In this document: one piece after another, positions 27,893-36,167 of the stretch
Numbering within the stretch: the stretch's first letter is position 1
Layout: each line of letters opens with the position of its first letter
NCBI RefSeq assembly: GCF_900111895.1
Contig: NZ_FOKB01000002.1
Location: forward strand, 62,001-126,000
Length of the DNA stretch: 64,000 nucleotides
Source of the DNA: Pseudomonas simiae
Lineage (GTDB): Bacteria > Pseudomonadota > Gammaproteobacteria > Pseudomonadales > Pseudomonadaceae
Direction: 5' to 3'
Made by a program: the position numbers and the translations under genes
The notes under the pieces: generated by a model
The model's input: the letters and a program-made list of their open reading frames with translations, nothing else
The model's database searches: none
Told to the model about the DNA's origin: nothing

Positions 27893-29989
27893 TTACAGGT
27901 TAAGCGTCAGGCTGACCGTGAGATTGCGCGGCTCACCCGGATTGATCCAGTAATTGCTGTAGGACCGCTCGTAGTACTTCTCATCAAACAGGTTGTTCAA
28001 GTTCAAACCCACGGTGACATTCTCCGTGGCTTTGTAATGGGCCAGCAGATCAACCGTGTGGTACGCCGGCAGCTCGAAACCCGTGCCGGCCTCACCGGAG
28101 CGATCACCGACGTAGGTGATCGCTGCACCCAGGTCGGAGCCGCGCAACGCGCCGTCCTGGAATTCATACACCCCCAACAGACTGCCGCTGCGCTTGGCGA
28201 CCCCGAGAATCCGGCTGCCGGCGGGAATGGTTTTATCGCCCTTGGTCACTTCGGCGTCGATGTAGGCAAACGCGCCGATCACCCTTATGGCATCGCTTAC
28301 TTGCCCGCTCACTTGCAGGTCCAGACCCTGGCTGCGCGCTTTGCCCACGGCGCGGTTGAGATTGGTGGCCGGGTCCAGCGTCAATACGTTTTCCTTTTCG
28401 ATATGGAACGCGGCGAGGGTTGCGCTGAGGCGGTCGTCGAACAGCTCGCTCTTGATCCCCACTTCATAGCCCACGCCTTCTTCCGGCTTGAAGGATTTGT
28501 TGTTGGCGTCCAGGCCACTGTTGGGCTTGAACGACGTGGAGGCGTTGGCGAACACCCCAACCTGCGGCGTGAGCTGATAGAGCAGGCCGGCGCGTTGAGT
28601 AAAGGCGTCGTGAGTCTGCTTGCTCTTGGCGTGGTTGCGGGTGAAGTCGTCGATGCTCTGCTCGAAATGCTCGAAGCGCACACCGACCATGCCGCGCAAG
28701 CGATCTGTGAAGATGATCTGGTCTTGCAGGTTCAGCGCGTGGCTTTTGGTCTGTTCGAAGAAGTCGGTGCCGGAGCGCGTGCCGTTGGGTTTGGGCTGGC
28801 CGTAAACCGGGTTGTAGATGTCAATGGCGTAGTCACGGCCGCCGATAGCTGTCACGCGTTCTTTCTTGCGGTAGTCCTCGTACTCGGTGCCGACCAGCAG
28901 TTCATGCTGCCAACTGCCAATGTCGAACAGCCCACGCAGCTCCAGCTGGGTAATGCTGTCGTGCCAACCCGTCGAGCGTTCGCGATAACGGCGGTTGATA
29001 GTGTGGCCGTCGGGGTTCAGTGCACGGTTTTCCGAAGCGTCGCCCCACAGGCTGCCTTGCTTGTAATGGCTGGCCAGGCGCAGTTTCCAGGCGTCGTTGA
29101 GGTGGTGTTCGAGGGTGGCCTGGAGGCGGTTGTTGTGGTTGTCGATATCGCCGTCGTTGGGTTCACCGAGGAAGGTGGAACGGGATAGGCCGGGGGCGTC
29201 GACGATGCCTCGGTCGAAGGTGGAGCTGTGACGGACGAATTCGCTTTCCACCAGCAGGCTGGTATCCGGGTCCAACTGCCAGCTGAACGAAGGCGCGACG
29301 AATACCCGCTTGCTCTGCACGTGGTCACGGAAGCTGTGGTTGTCTTCCACCGCCAGGTTGACCCGAGTCAGCACCTTGCCTTCGCTGTCCAGCGGGGTGT
29401 TCACGTCCACGGCGGTGCGATAGCGGTCCCAACTGCCCGCGCTGGTTTGCAAGGTAGTGAAGGCTTCAGGCTGAGGCTTCTTGGTGACGATGTTCACGGT
29501 GCCGCCGGGATCGCCACGCCCGTACAGGCTGGCGGCAGGGCCCTTGAGCACTTCGATGCGTTCAATGTTGGCCGCGTCCGGTGTGCTCGGGTAGCCACGG
29601 TTGGCGCTGAAGCCGTCCTGATAGAACTCCGACGTGGTGAAGCCGCGCACGCTGTATTCGTAGAGGGTCAGGCCGCCGAAGTTGTTCTGCTTGGACACGC
29701 CGCCGGCAAATTCCAGGGCGCGTTCCACGTTGGTGCTGCCCAGGTCTTTGAGCACCGTGGCGGGAATCACGCTGATGGATTGTGGGATGTCACGAATCGC
29801 CGTGTCGGTTTTTGTCGCACTGGCGGAACGGGTGGCGCGGTAACCTTTGACTGGGCTGGAGGCGGACTCGTAGGCGTCAGTGGTGACGCTGATGGTGTCG
29901 AGTTCCAGGGTATTTTCTTCGGCGTAGGCGGGGTCGAGCAGCAAACCCAAGGCCAGGCCAGCCAAGGGGGCGATTTTTCGAGACGGCAT
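27893..29989 (-). CDS. TonB-dependent siderophore receptor
   Basis: A 698-residue outer-membrane receptor. The signal peptide ends near AYA-EE (about residue 24), followed by a TonB-box-like DTISVT stretch, the plug domain (about 50-155, with IPQSISVIP and GRGDPGGTVNIVTKKP) and a 22-strand barrel ending in the aromatic-poor LTVSLTLNL C-terminus. It has no N-terminal STN signalling domain, so it should not drive its own sigma/anti-sigma pair. ATG 29989 is used since GGA lies 10 nt upstream; the ATG five codons earlier lacks a Shine-Dalgarno sequence. Similar to ferrichrome/ferrioxamine-type receptors; the ligand cannot be told from sequence. Confidence 0.92.
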   Translation of the reverse strand: MPSRKIAPLAGLALGLLLDPAYAEENTLELDTISVTTDAYESASSPVKGYRATRSASATKTDTAIRDIPQSISVIPATVLKDLGSTNVERALEFAGGVSKQNNFGGLTLYEYSVRGFTTSEFYQDGFSANRGYPSTPDAANIERIEVLKGPAASLYGRGDPGGTVNIVTKKPQPEAFTTLQTSAGSWDRYRTAVDVNTPLDSEGKVLTRVNLAVEDNHSFRDHVQSKRVFVAPSFSWQLDPDTSLLVESEFVRHSSTFDRGIVDAPGLSRSTFLGEPNDGDIDNHNNRLQATLEHHLNDAWKLRLASHYKQGSLWGDASENRALNPDGHTINRRYRERSTGWHDSITQLELRGLFDIGSWQHELLVGTEYEDYRKKERVTAIGGRDYAIDIYNPVYGQPKPNGTRSGTDFFEQTKSHALNLQDQIIFTDRLRGMVGVRFEHFEQSIDDFTRNHAKSKQTHDAFTQRAGLLYQLTPQVGVFANASTSFKPNSGLDANNKSFKPEEGVGYEVGIKSELFDDRLSATLAAFHIEKENVLTLDPATNLNRAVGKARSQGLDLQVSGQVSDAIRVIGAFAYIDAEVTKGDKTIPAGSRILGVAKRSGSLLGVYEFQDGALRGSDLGAAITYVGDRSGEAGTGFELPAYHTVDLLAHYKATENVTVGLNLNNLFDEKYYERSYSNYWINPGEPRNLTVSLTLNL

Positions 29990-30009
29990 GATAGAGCATT
30001 CCAATAGCG

Positions 30010-30024
30010 ATATTGAAACAATAT
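30010..30024. repeat. Inverted repeat in the TonB receptor promoter region
   Basis: ATATTG-AAA-CAATAT lies about 20 bp before the receptor start codon. No convincing Fur box is visible in the 95-bp gap, so this palindrome is the best operator-like element there. Confidence 0.45.
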
Positions 30025-30066
30025 AACATGACCGATGAGAATGGATCGCTCTGAAATATCAGCTTA

Positions 30067-30090
30067 CAGGTGCCCTCGAATGGGCACCTG
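30067..30090 (-). terminator. Hairpin downstream of algW
   Basis: CAGGTGCCC pairs perfectly with GGGCACCTG around a 6-nt loop, 10 bp beyond the algW stop. It lacks a good T run, so termination strength is uncertain. Confidence 0.55.
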
Positions 30091-30099
30091 GGCAGCGAA

Positions 30100-31254
30100 T
30101 TATTCCTCTTCCTTGACCGGCGCCGGCGGTGGGCGCAAACCGATTTCCGCCAGCAACTTGATCTCTTTGCCGTTGCGCATCACCTGTATTGCGACCTTGT
30201 CCGTGGGCTTGATCCGCGCCACCTGGTTCATCGACTTGCGGCCATCACCTGCCGGTTCGCCATTGATGCTGAGGATCACATCGCCCAATTGCAGGCCGGC
30301 TTTCTGCGCCGGACCATCGCGGAAGATTCCGGCGACCACGATGCCTGGGCGTCCGGTCAAGCCAAACGACTCGGCCAATTCCTTGGTCAACGGTTGCACT
30401 TCAATCCCCAGCCAGCCACGAATCACCTGACCGTGCTCGATGATCGACTTCATCACCTCCATCGCCAGCTTCACCGGAATCGCAAAACCGATGCCCTGTG
30501 AGCCGCCGGACTTGGAGAAAATCGCCGTGTTGATACCGGTCAGATTGCCATTGGCGTCCACCAGCGCACCGCCGGAGTTGCCGGGGTTGATCGCCGCGTC
30601 GGTCTGGATGAAATCTTCGTAGCTGTTCAGGCCCAACTGATTACGCCCAGTGGCGCTGATGATGCCCATGGTCACGGTCTGCCCGACGCCAAACGGGTTG
30701 CCGATGGCCAGCGCCACATCACCGACGCGCAAGCCATCGGAACGGCCGAGGGTAATGGCTGGCAGGCTTTTCAGGTCGATCTTCAGTACCGCGAGGTCGG
30801 TTTCCGGGTCGCTGCCCACCACGCGGGCCAAGGTTTCACGGCCGTCACGCAGGGCCACCACGATCTGGTCGGCGCCGGTGGTCACGTGGTTGTTGGTGAG
30901 AATGTAGCCTTCGGGGCTCATGATCACGCCCGAACCCAGGCTGGATTCCATGCGCCTCTGCTTGGGCCCGTTGTCGCCGAAATAGCGGCGGAACTGCGGG
31001 TCTTCAAACAGCGGGTGCGCCGGCTTGTTGATGACCTTGGTCGTGTACAGGTTGACCACCGCAGGGGCGGCGATGGTGACCGCATCGGCGTAAGTCACCG
31101 GGCCTTGTACCACCGCGCTGGTCTGCGGTGCCTGTTGCAGGTTCACATCCAGGCTGGGTAGGCCCACCAGCTCGGGGTAACGCTGAATAATCAGCATCGC
31201 GATCAGCACGCCAGCCAACAATGGCCATCCAAAAAAACGCAGCGCCTTGAGCAT
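30100..31254 (-). CDS. algW: AlgW/DegS-type periplasmic serine protease
   Basis: A 384-residue membrane-anchored protease: one N-terminal membrane segment (about 8-24), a trypsin-like domain with His123 (NNHV), Asp153 (TDLAVLK) and Ser227 (NPGNSGGAL), and a single C-terminal PDZ domain (about 270-365). The single PDZ and missing cleavable signal peptide separate it from MucD/DegP. In Pseudomonas, AlgW cuts anti-sigma MucA in response to misfolded outer-membrane proteins and so releases AlgU. ATG 31254 is used; the codon before it is TTG. Confidence 0.93.
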   Translation of the reverse strand: MLKALRFFGWPLLAGVLIAMLIIQRYPELVGLPSLDVNLQQAPQTSAVVQGPVTYADAVTIAAPAVVNLYTTKVINKPAHPLFEDPQFRRYFGDNGPKQRRMESSLGSGVIMSPEGYILTNNHVTTGADQIVVALRDGRETLARVVGSDPETDLAVLKIDLKSLPAITLGRSDGLRVGDVALAIGNPFGVGQTVTMGIISATGRNQLGLNSYEDFIQTDAAINPGNSGGALVDANGNLTGINTAIFSKSGGSQGIGFAIPVKLAMEVMKSIIEHGQVIRGWLGIEVQPLTKELAESFGLTGRPGIVVAGIFRDGPAQKAGLQLGDVILSINGEPAGDGRKSMNQVARIKPTDKVAIQVMRNGKEIKLLAEIGLRPPPAPVKEEE

Positions 31255-31295
31255 CAAGTTAGTCCTGACAGGTTGCAGGGGGCGAGAGAGCGCCC

Positions 31296-31312
31296 ATAAT
31301 GTCGCGCATTAT
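31296..31312. promoter_or_regulatory. Symmetric element in the algW/nif3 divergent promoter region
   Basis: ATAATG-TCGCG-CATTAT is an inverted repeat centred 43-50 bp from both divergent start codons. Each arm resembles a -10 hexamer in one direction, so it may form overlapping divergent promoters. Confidence 0.45.
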
Positions 31313-31355
31313 ACGAGGCTGTGACGCCTGCGAACGGGATATTTAGGAGTCTTTT

Positions 31356-32114
31356 ATGGCCGTGCCCCTTACCACCCTCGTCGAGGAAGCGGACCGCTAC
31401 CTCGGCAGTGCAAAAATTGCCGATTATTGCCCCAACGGCCTGCAGGTCGAGGGCCGCCCGCAGGTGATGCGCATCGTCAGTGGCGTGACCGCCAGCCAGG
31501 CCCTGCTGGACGCGGCCGTCGAGGCCCAGGCCGATCTGATCCTGGTGCACCACGGCTACTTCTGGAAAGGCGAAAACCCCTGCGTCACCGGCATGAAACA
31601 GCGCCGCCTCAAGACCCTGCTCAAGCACGACATCAGCCTGCTCGCCTACCACTTGCCGCTGGACCTGCACCCCGAGGTCGGCAATAACGTGCAACTCGCC
31701 CGTCAGCTGGATATCACGGTAGAAGGCCCGCTTGACCCGAGCAACCCCAAGGTCGTCGGTCTGGTCGGCTCCCTTGCCGAGCCCTTGTCGCCCCGCGATT
31801 TTGCCCGCCGCGTGCAGGAAGTCATGGGCCGCGAACCGCTATTGATCGAAGGCGGCGAGATGATCCGTCGCGTCGGCTGGTGCACGGGCGGTGGCCAGGG
31901 CTACATCGACCAGGCGATTGCCGCCGGCGTCGACCTGTACCTGAGCGGCGAAGCCTCCGAGCAGACCTTTCACAGCGCCCGCGAAAACGACGTCAGCTTC
32001 ATCGCCGCCGGCCACCATGCCACTGAGCGCTATGGTGTACAGGCGCTGGGTGATTACCTGGCGCGGCGCTTCGCGTTGGAACATCTCTTCATCGATTGCC
32101 CCAATCCGATCTGA
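31356..32114 (+). CDS. Nif3-like dinuclear metal-centre protein
   Basis: A 252-residue member of the Nif3/YbgI family, toroidal hexamers with a two-metal site. The metal ligands are visible in LVHHGYFW (His-His), in the YHLPLDLHPEVGN segment, and in the C-terminal AGHHATERYG segment. A GTP cyclohydrolase-like or hydrolase role has been proposed for the family but not settled. It is divergent from algW and precedes cysD by 150 bp; both placements are usual in Pseudomonas. Confidence 0.93.
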   Translation: MAVPLTTLVEEADRYLGSAKIADYCPNGLQVEGRPQVMRIVSGVTASQALLDAAVEAQADLILVHHGYFWKGENPCVTGMKQRRLKTLLKHDISLLAYHLPLDLHPEVGNNVQLARQLDITVEGPLDPSNPKVVGLVGSLAEPLSPRDFARRVQEVMGREPLLIEGGEMIRRVGWCTGGGQGYIDQAIAAGVDLYLSGEASEQTFHSARENDVSFIAAGHHATERYGVQALGDYLARRFALEHLFIDCPNPI

Positions 32115-32264
32115 GCCTCACCACAGAAAGCCCAAACTTGGGGGCATATTCATATACCGTTTCGATCTAGTCCGCTCCCTGAATAGAAGCAGGTGCTGTG
32201 CTAGCATGCCTCGCTCGAACACGGCCCGCTGGCCGTCCATAAGATCGTTTTTCCGTGAGTAACC

Positions 32265-33182
32265 ATGGTCGACAAACTGACGCATCTGAAACAGCTGGAG
32301 GCGGAAAGCATCCACATCATCCGCGAGGTCGCCGCCGAGTTCGACAACCCGGTGATGCTCTACTCAATCGGTAAAGACTCCGCCGTGATGCTGCACCTGG
32401 CACGCAAGGCCTTCTTCCCGGGCAAACTGCCGTTCCCTGTGATGCACGTCGACACCCGCTGGAAATTCCAGGAGATGTACCGGTTCCGCGACAAGATGGT
32501 CGAAGAACTGGGCCTGGACTTGATCACCCACGTGAACCCGGACGGCGTGGCGCAGGGCATTAACCCCTTCACCCACGGCAGCGCCAAGCACACCGACATC
32601 ATGAAGACCGAAGGCCTCAAGCAGGCCCTGGACAAGCATGGTTTCGACGCAGCCTTCGGCGGTGCCCGTCGCGATGAAGAGAAATCCCGCGCCAAAGAGC
32701 GCGTGTACTCGTTCCGCGACAGCAAGCACCGCTGGGACCCGAAAAACCAGCGTCCCGAGCTGTGGAACGTCTACAACGGCAACGTCAACAAGGGTGAGTC
32801 CATCCGTGTGTTCCCGCTGTCCAACTGGACCGAGCTGGACATCTGGCAGTACATCTACCTGGAAGGCATCCCGATCGTGCCGCTGTACTTCGCCGCCGAA
32901 CGCGAAGTGATCGAGAAGAACGGCACGTTGATCATGATCGACGACGACCGCATCCTTGAGCACTTGTCTGACGAAGACAAAGCCCGAATCGTCAAAAAGA
33001 AAGTACGTTTCCGTACCCTTGGCTGCTACCCGTTGACGGGCGCGGTGGAGTCCGAAGCCGAGACGCTGACGGACATCATTCAGGAAATGCTCCTGACGCG
33101 AACTTCCGAGCGCCAGGGCCGTGTCATCGACCACGATGGTGCCGGCTCGATGGAAGATAAAAAACGTCAAGGCTATTTCTAA
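32265..33182 (+). CDS. cysD: Sulfate adenylyltransferase subunit 2
   Basis: A 305-residue ATP-sulfurylase catalytic subunit that forms adenosine 5'-phosphosulfate (APS) from sulfate and ATP, driven by the CysN GTPase. The PP-loop [10 protein letters not shown] (about 31-40), the [15 protein letters not shown] segment and the C-terminal RTSERQGR region match the PAPS-reductase-like fold. It lies 9 nt before the cysNC gene and is surely co-transcribed. The 150-bp leader presumably has CysB-controlled sequences, but I could not define them. Confidence 0.97.
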   Translation: MVDKLTHLKQLEAESIHIIREVAAEFDNPVMLYSIGKDSAVMLHLARKAFFPGKLPFPVMHVDTRWKFQEMYRFRDKMVEELGLDLITHVNPDGVAQGINPFTHGSAKHTDIMKTEGLKQALDKHGFDAAFGGARRDEEKSRAKERVYSFRDSKHRWDPKNQRPELWNVYNGNVNKGESIRVFPLSNWTELDIWQYIYLEGIPIVPLYFAAEREVIEKNGTLIMIDDDRILEHLSDEDKARIVKKKVRFRTLGCYPLTGAVESEAETLTDIIQEMLLTRTSERQGRVIDHDGAGSMEDKKRQGYF

Positions 33183-33191
33183 GGGGCTGTC

Positions 33192-35090
33192 ATGTCGCAT
33201 CAATCTGATTTGATCAGCGAGGACATCCTCGCCTACCTGGGCCAGCACGAGCGCAAGGAAATGTTGCGCTTCCTGACCTGTGGCAACGTCGACGACGGCA
33301 AGAGCACCCTGATCGGGCGCCTGCTGCACGACTCCAAGATGATCTACGAAGATCACCTGGAAGCCATCACCCGCGATTCGAAGAAGTCCGGTACCACTGG
33401 CGACGATATCGACCTGGCGTTGCTCGTCGACGGCCTGCAGGCCGAGCGTGAGCAAGGCATCACCATCGACGTTGCTTACCGCTACTTCTCCACCGCCAAG
33501 CGCAAATTCATCATCGCCGACACCCCCGGCCATGAGCAGTACACCCGCAACATGGCCACCGGTGCGTCCACCTGTGACCTGGCGATCATCCTGATCGACG
33601 CCCGCTACGGCGTGCAGACCCAGACCCGTCGTCACAGCTTTATCGCCTCGTTGCTGGGCATCAAGCACATCGTGGTGGCCGTCAACAAGATGGACATCAA
33701 TGGCTTTGACCAAAGCGTATTCGAGCAGATCAAGGCTGATTACCTGAAGTTCGCCGACGGTATCGCCTTCAAGCCAAGCACCCTGGCCTTTGTGCCGATG
33801 TCGGCGCTCAAGGGCGACAACGTGGTGAACAAGAGTGAGCGTTCGCCTTGGTACACCGGCCAGTCGCTGATGGAAATCCTCGAAACCGTCGAGATTGCCA
33901 ACGACCGCAACTACACCGACCTACGTTTCCCGGTGCAGTACGTCAATCGCCCGAACCTGAACTTCCGCGGTTTTGCCGGCACCCTGGCCAGCGGCATCGT
34001 GCACAAGGGCGACGAAGTCGTGGTATTGCCGTCGGGCAAGAGCAGCCGGGTCAAGTCCATTGTCACCTTTGAGGGTGAGCTGGAGCACGCAGGCCCAGGC
34101 CAGGCCGTGACCCTGACCATGGAAGACGAGATCGACATCTCCCGTGGCGACTTGCTGGTGCACGCCGATAACGTGCCGCAAGTGACCGACGCCTTCGACG
34201 CCATGCTGGTGTGGATGGCTGAAGAACCGATGCTGCCGGGCAAGAAATACGACATCAAGCGCGCCACCAGCTACGTGCCGGGCTCCATCACCAGCATCGT
34301 GCACCGCGTGGATGTGAACACCCTGGCCGAAGGTCCGGCGAGTTCGCTGCAACTGAACGAAATTGGCCGAGTCAAGGTCAGCCTTGATGCCGCCATCGCC
34401 CTGGACGGCTACGACAGCAACCGCACCACCGGTGCGTTTATCGTCATCGACCGTTTGACCAACGGCACCGTGGCAGCCGGCATGATCATCGCGCCGCCTA
34501 TCACCCACGGCAGCTCGGCGCAGCACGGCAATTTGGCTCACGTAGCCACCGAAGAACGCGCGCTGCGCTTCGGCCAGCAACCGGCCACCGTGCTGTTCAC
34601 CGGCCTGTCGGGCGCCGGCAAGAGCACCTTGGCCTACGCGGTTGAGCGCAAGCTCTTCGACATGGGCCGTGCGGTGTTCGTACTGGATGGCCAGAACCTG
34701 CGTCACGACCTGAACAAGGGCTTGCCGCATGACCGTGCCGGCCGTACCGAGAACTGGCGTCGTGCCGCGCATGTGGCGCGTCAGTTCAACGAAGCGGGCC
34801 TGCTGACCCTGGCCGCGTTTGTGGCCCCGGATGCCGAAGGCCGCGAACAGGCTAAGGCGCTGATCGGCAGCGATCGCCTGCTGACGGTCTACGTGCAAGC
34901 GTCGCCGCTGGTGTGCGCCGAGCGTGATCCGCAAGGCTTGTACGCCGCCGGTGGGGATAACATCCCGGGCGAGTCCTTCCCGTATGACGTGCCGTTGAAC
35001 GCCGACCTGGTGATCGACACCCAGGCACTGTCGCTGGAAGAAAGCGTCAAGCAAGTGCTGGAGCTGTTGCGTCAGCGCGGCGCGATCTAA
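33192..35090 (+). CDS. cysNC: Bifunctional CysN GTPase / CysC APS kinase
   Basis: A 632-residue fusion. Residues about 1-440 are the EF-Tu-like GTPase subunit of ATP sulfurylase, with the P-loop [18 protein letters not shown] (G3) and NKMD (G4). Residues about 450-632 are an APS kinase with its own P-loop GLSGAGKST (about 471-479), the [12 protein letters not shown] segment and the [14 protein letters not shown] region. Together with CysD it turns sulfate into PAPS. The fusion is common in pseudomonads, while E. coli has separate cysN and cysC. A strong terminator follows. Confidence 0.97.
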   Translation: MSHQSDLISEDILAYLGQHERKEMLRFLTCGNVDDGKSTLIGRLLHDSKMIYEDHLEAITRDSKKSGTTGDDIDLALLVDGLQAEREQGITIDVAYRYFSTAKRKFIIADTPGHEQYTRNMATGASTCDLAIILIDARYGVQTQTRRHSFIASLLGIKHIVVAVNKMDINGFDQSVFEQIKADYLKFADGIAFKPSTLAFVPMSALKGDNVVNKSERSPWYTGQSLMEILETVEIANDRNYTDLRFPVQYVNRPNLNFRGFAGTLASGIVHKGDEVVVLPSGKSSRVKSIVTFEGELEHAGPGQAVTLTMEDEIDISRGDLLVHADNVPQVTDAFDAMLVWMAEEPMLPGKKYDIKRATSYVPGSITSIVHRVDVNTLAEGPASSLQLNEIGRVKVSLDAAIALDGYDSNRTTGAFIVIDRLTNGTVAAGMIIAPPITHGSSAQHGNLAHVATEERALRFGQQPATVLFTGLSGAGKSTLAYAVERKLFDMGRAVFVLDGQNLRHDLNKGLPHDRAGRTENWRRAAHVARQFNEAGLLTLAAFVAPDAEGREQAKALIGSDRLLTVYVQASPLVCAERDPQGLYAAGGDNIPGESFPYDVPLNADLVIDTQALSLEESVKQVLELLRQRGAI

Positions 35091-35103
35091 CCCTCGCGGC
35101 CAT

Positions 35104-35143
35104 AAAAAAGCCCGCCACCGAGTGATCGGTGGCGGGCTTTTTT
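35104..35143 (+). terminator. Rho-independent terminator after cysNC
   Basis: AAAAAAGCCCGCCACCG pairs with CGGTGGCGGGCTTTTTT around a short loop, 14 bp after the cysNC stop. T runs on both strands would let it also serve the opposite direction. Confidence 0.93.
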
Positions 35144-35171
35144 CATTCTCAAGATCAGACTCGGTCAAAAA

Positions 35172-35261
35172 TGTGGGAGCGGGCTTGCTCGCGAATGCGG
35201 TGGATCAGCCAATACATCTGGCGACTGACAAACCGCCTTCGCGAGCAAGCCCGCTCCCACA
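35172..35261. repeat. REP doublet (REPIN)
   Basis: Inverted copies of TGTGGGAGCGGGCTTGCTCG around a 45-50-bp spacer, between the convergent cysNC and acyltransferase genes. The spacer is very close to that of the doublet at 39205-39294, showing recent common descent. Confidence 0.93.
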
Positions 35262-35267
35262 TGTTGA

Positions 35268-36167
35268 TTACTGTTTGCCTGGGAAATCTTTGTGCAGTTT
35301 TTCCAGCAGGAGGTCCTTGTCTTCCCAAAGCTGGTTGATCCAGCCCTGAAACGCCAACCGATACGCCCCATCCTGCTCATAATTCTTGCCAATGAACTCG
35401 GCCGGAATCTGCACCTCTTCAAACTGCACAACCACGTCTTTCACATTCCCGCACAGTAAATCCCAGTAACCTGGGCGGCCAGCAGGGTAGTGGATGGTCA
35501 CGTTGACCAGCGACTTCAACTGCTCACCCATCGCATCCAGCACAAACGCGATACCACCCGCTTTGGGCTTTAGCAGGTAGCGAAACGGCGAGTTCTGCTG
35601 GGCATGCTTGCCCGGCGTAAACCGCGTACCTTCGGCAAAGTTGAATATGCCCACCGGGTTGTCGCGAAATTTCGCACAGGTCTTGCGGGTGGTTTCCAGG
35701 TCCTTGCCTTTCTTCTCCGGGTGCTTTTCCAGGTAGGCCTTGGTGTAGCGCTTCATGAACGGAAAGCCCAGCGCCCACCATGCCAGGCCAATCACCGGCA
35801 CCCAGATCAGCTCCTGCTTGAGGAAGAACTTCAGCGGACGGATCCGCCGGTTCAGCACGTATTGCAACACCATGATGTCGACCCAGCTCTGGTGGTTGCT
35901 GGTCACCAGATACGAGTGCTGATAGTCCAGCCCTTCGAGCCCGGTCAGGTGCCAGCGCGTGCGGCGTACCAGGTTCATCCAGCCCTTGTTGTTGGTGACC
36001 CAGGCTTCATGGGTGTGGTTCATCAGCCATTCGCTGAAGCGCTTGGCAAACGGCAGCGCCTTGAACAACGCGACGATAAACAGGAACGAACACAACAGGA
36101 TCGTGTTGAGCGCCAACAACAGCGACGCAATCACCCCGCGCACGGCGGCAGGTAGGAAAGCCAGCAT
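35268..36167 (-). CDS. PlsC-type acyltransferase
   Basis: A 299-residue membrane-bound acyltransferase of the LPLAT superfamily. An N-terminal hydrophobic segment (about 10-35) precedes the catalytic H-x4-D motif NHQSWVD near residue 91, and the FAEGTRFTPGK substrate motif lies near 178. It resembles the YihG-type 1-acyl-glycerol-3-phosphate acyltransferases that favour particular fatty acids. It starts one base before the pta stop in the same direction, so the two are coupled. Exact acyl preference cannot be read from sequence. Confidence 0.9.
   Translation of the reverse strand: MLAFLPAAVRGVIASLLLALNTILLCSFLFIVALFKALPFAKRFSEWLMNHTHEAWVTNNKGWMNLVRRTRWHLTGLEGLDYQHSYLVTSNHQSWVDIMVLQYVLNRRIRPLKFFLKQELIWVPVIGLAWWALGFPFMKRYTKAYLEKHPEKKGKDLETTRKTCAKFRDNPVGIFNFAEGTRFTPGKHAQQNSPFRYLLKPKAGGIAFVLDAMGEQLKSLVNVTIHYPAGRPGYWDLLCGNVKDVVVQFEEVQIPAEFIGKNYEQDGAYRLAFQGWINQLWEDKDLLLEKLHKDFPGKQ

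Noticed and set aside
30005..30060. Fur box before the TonB receptor gene
   Set aside because: The best alignment around GATGAGAATGG matches too few positions of the 19-bp Fur consensus.
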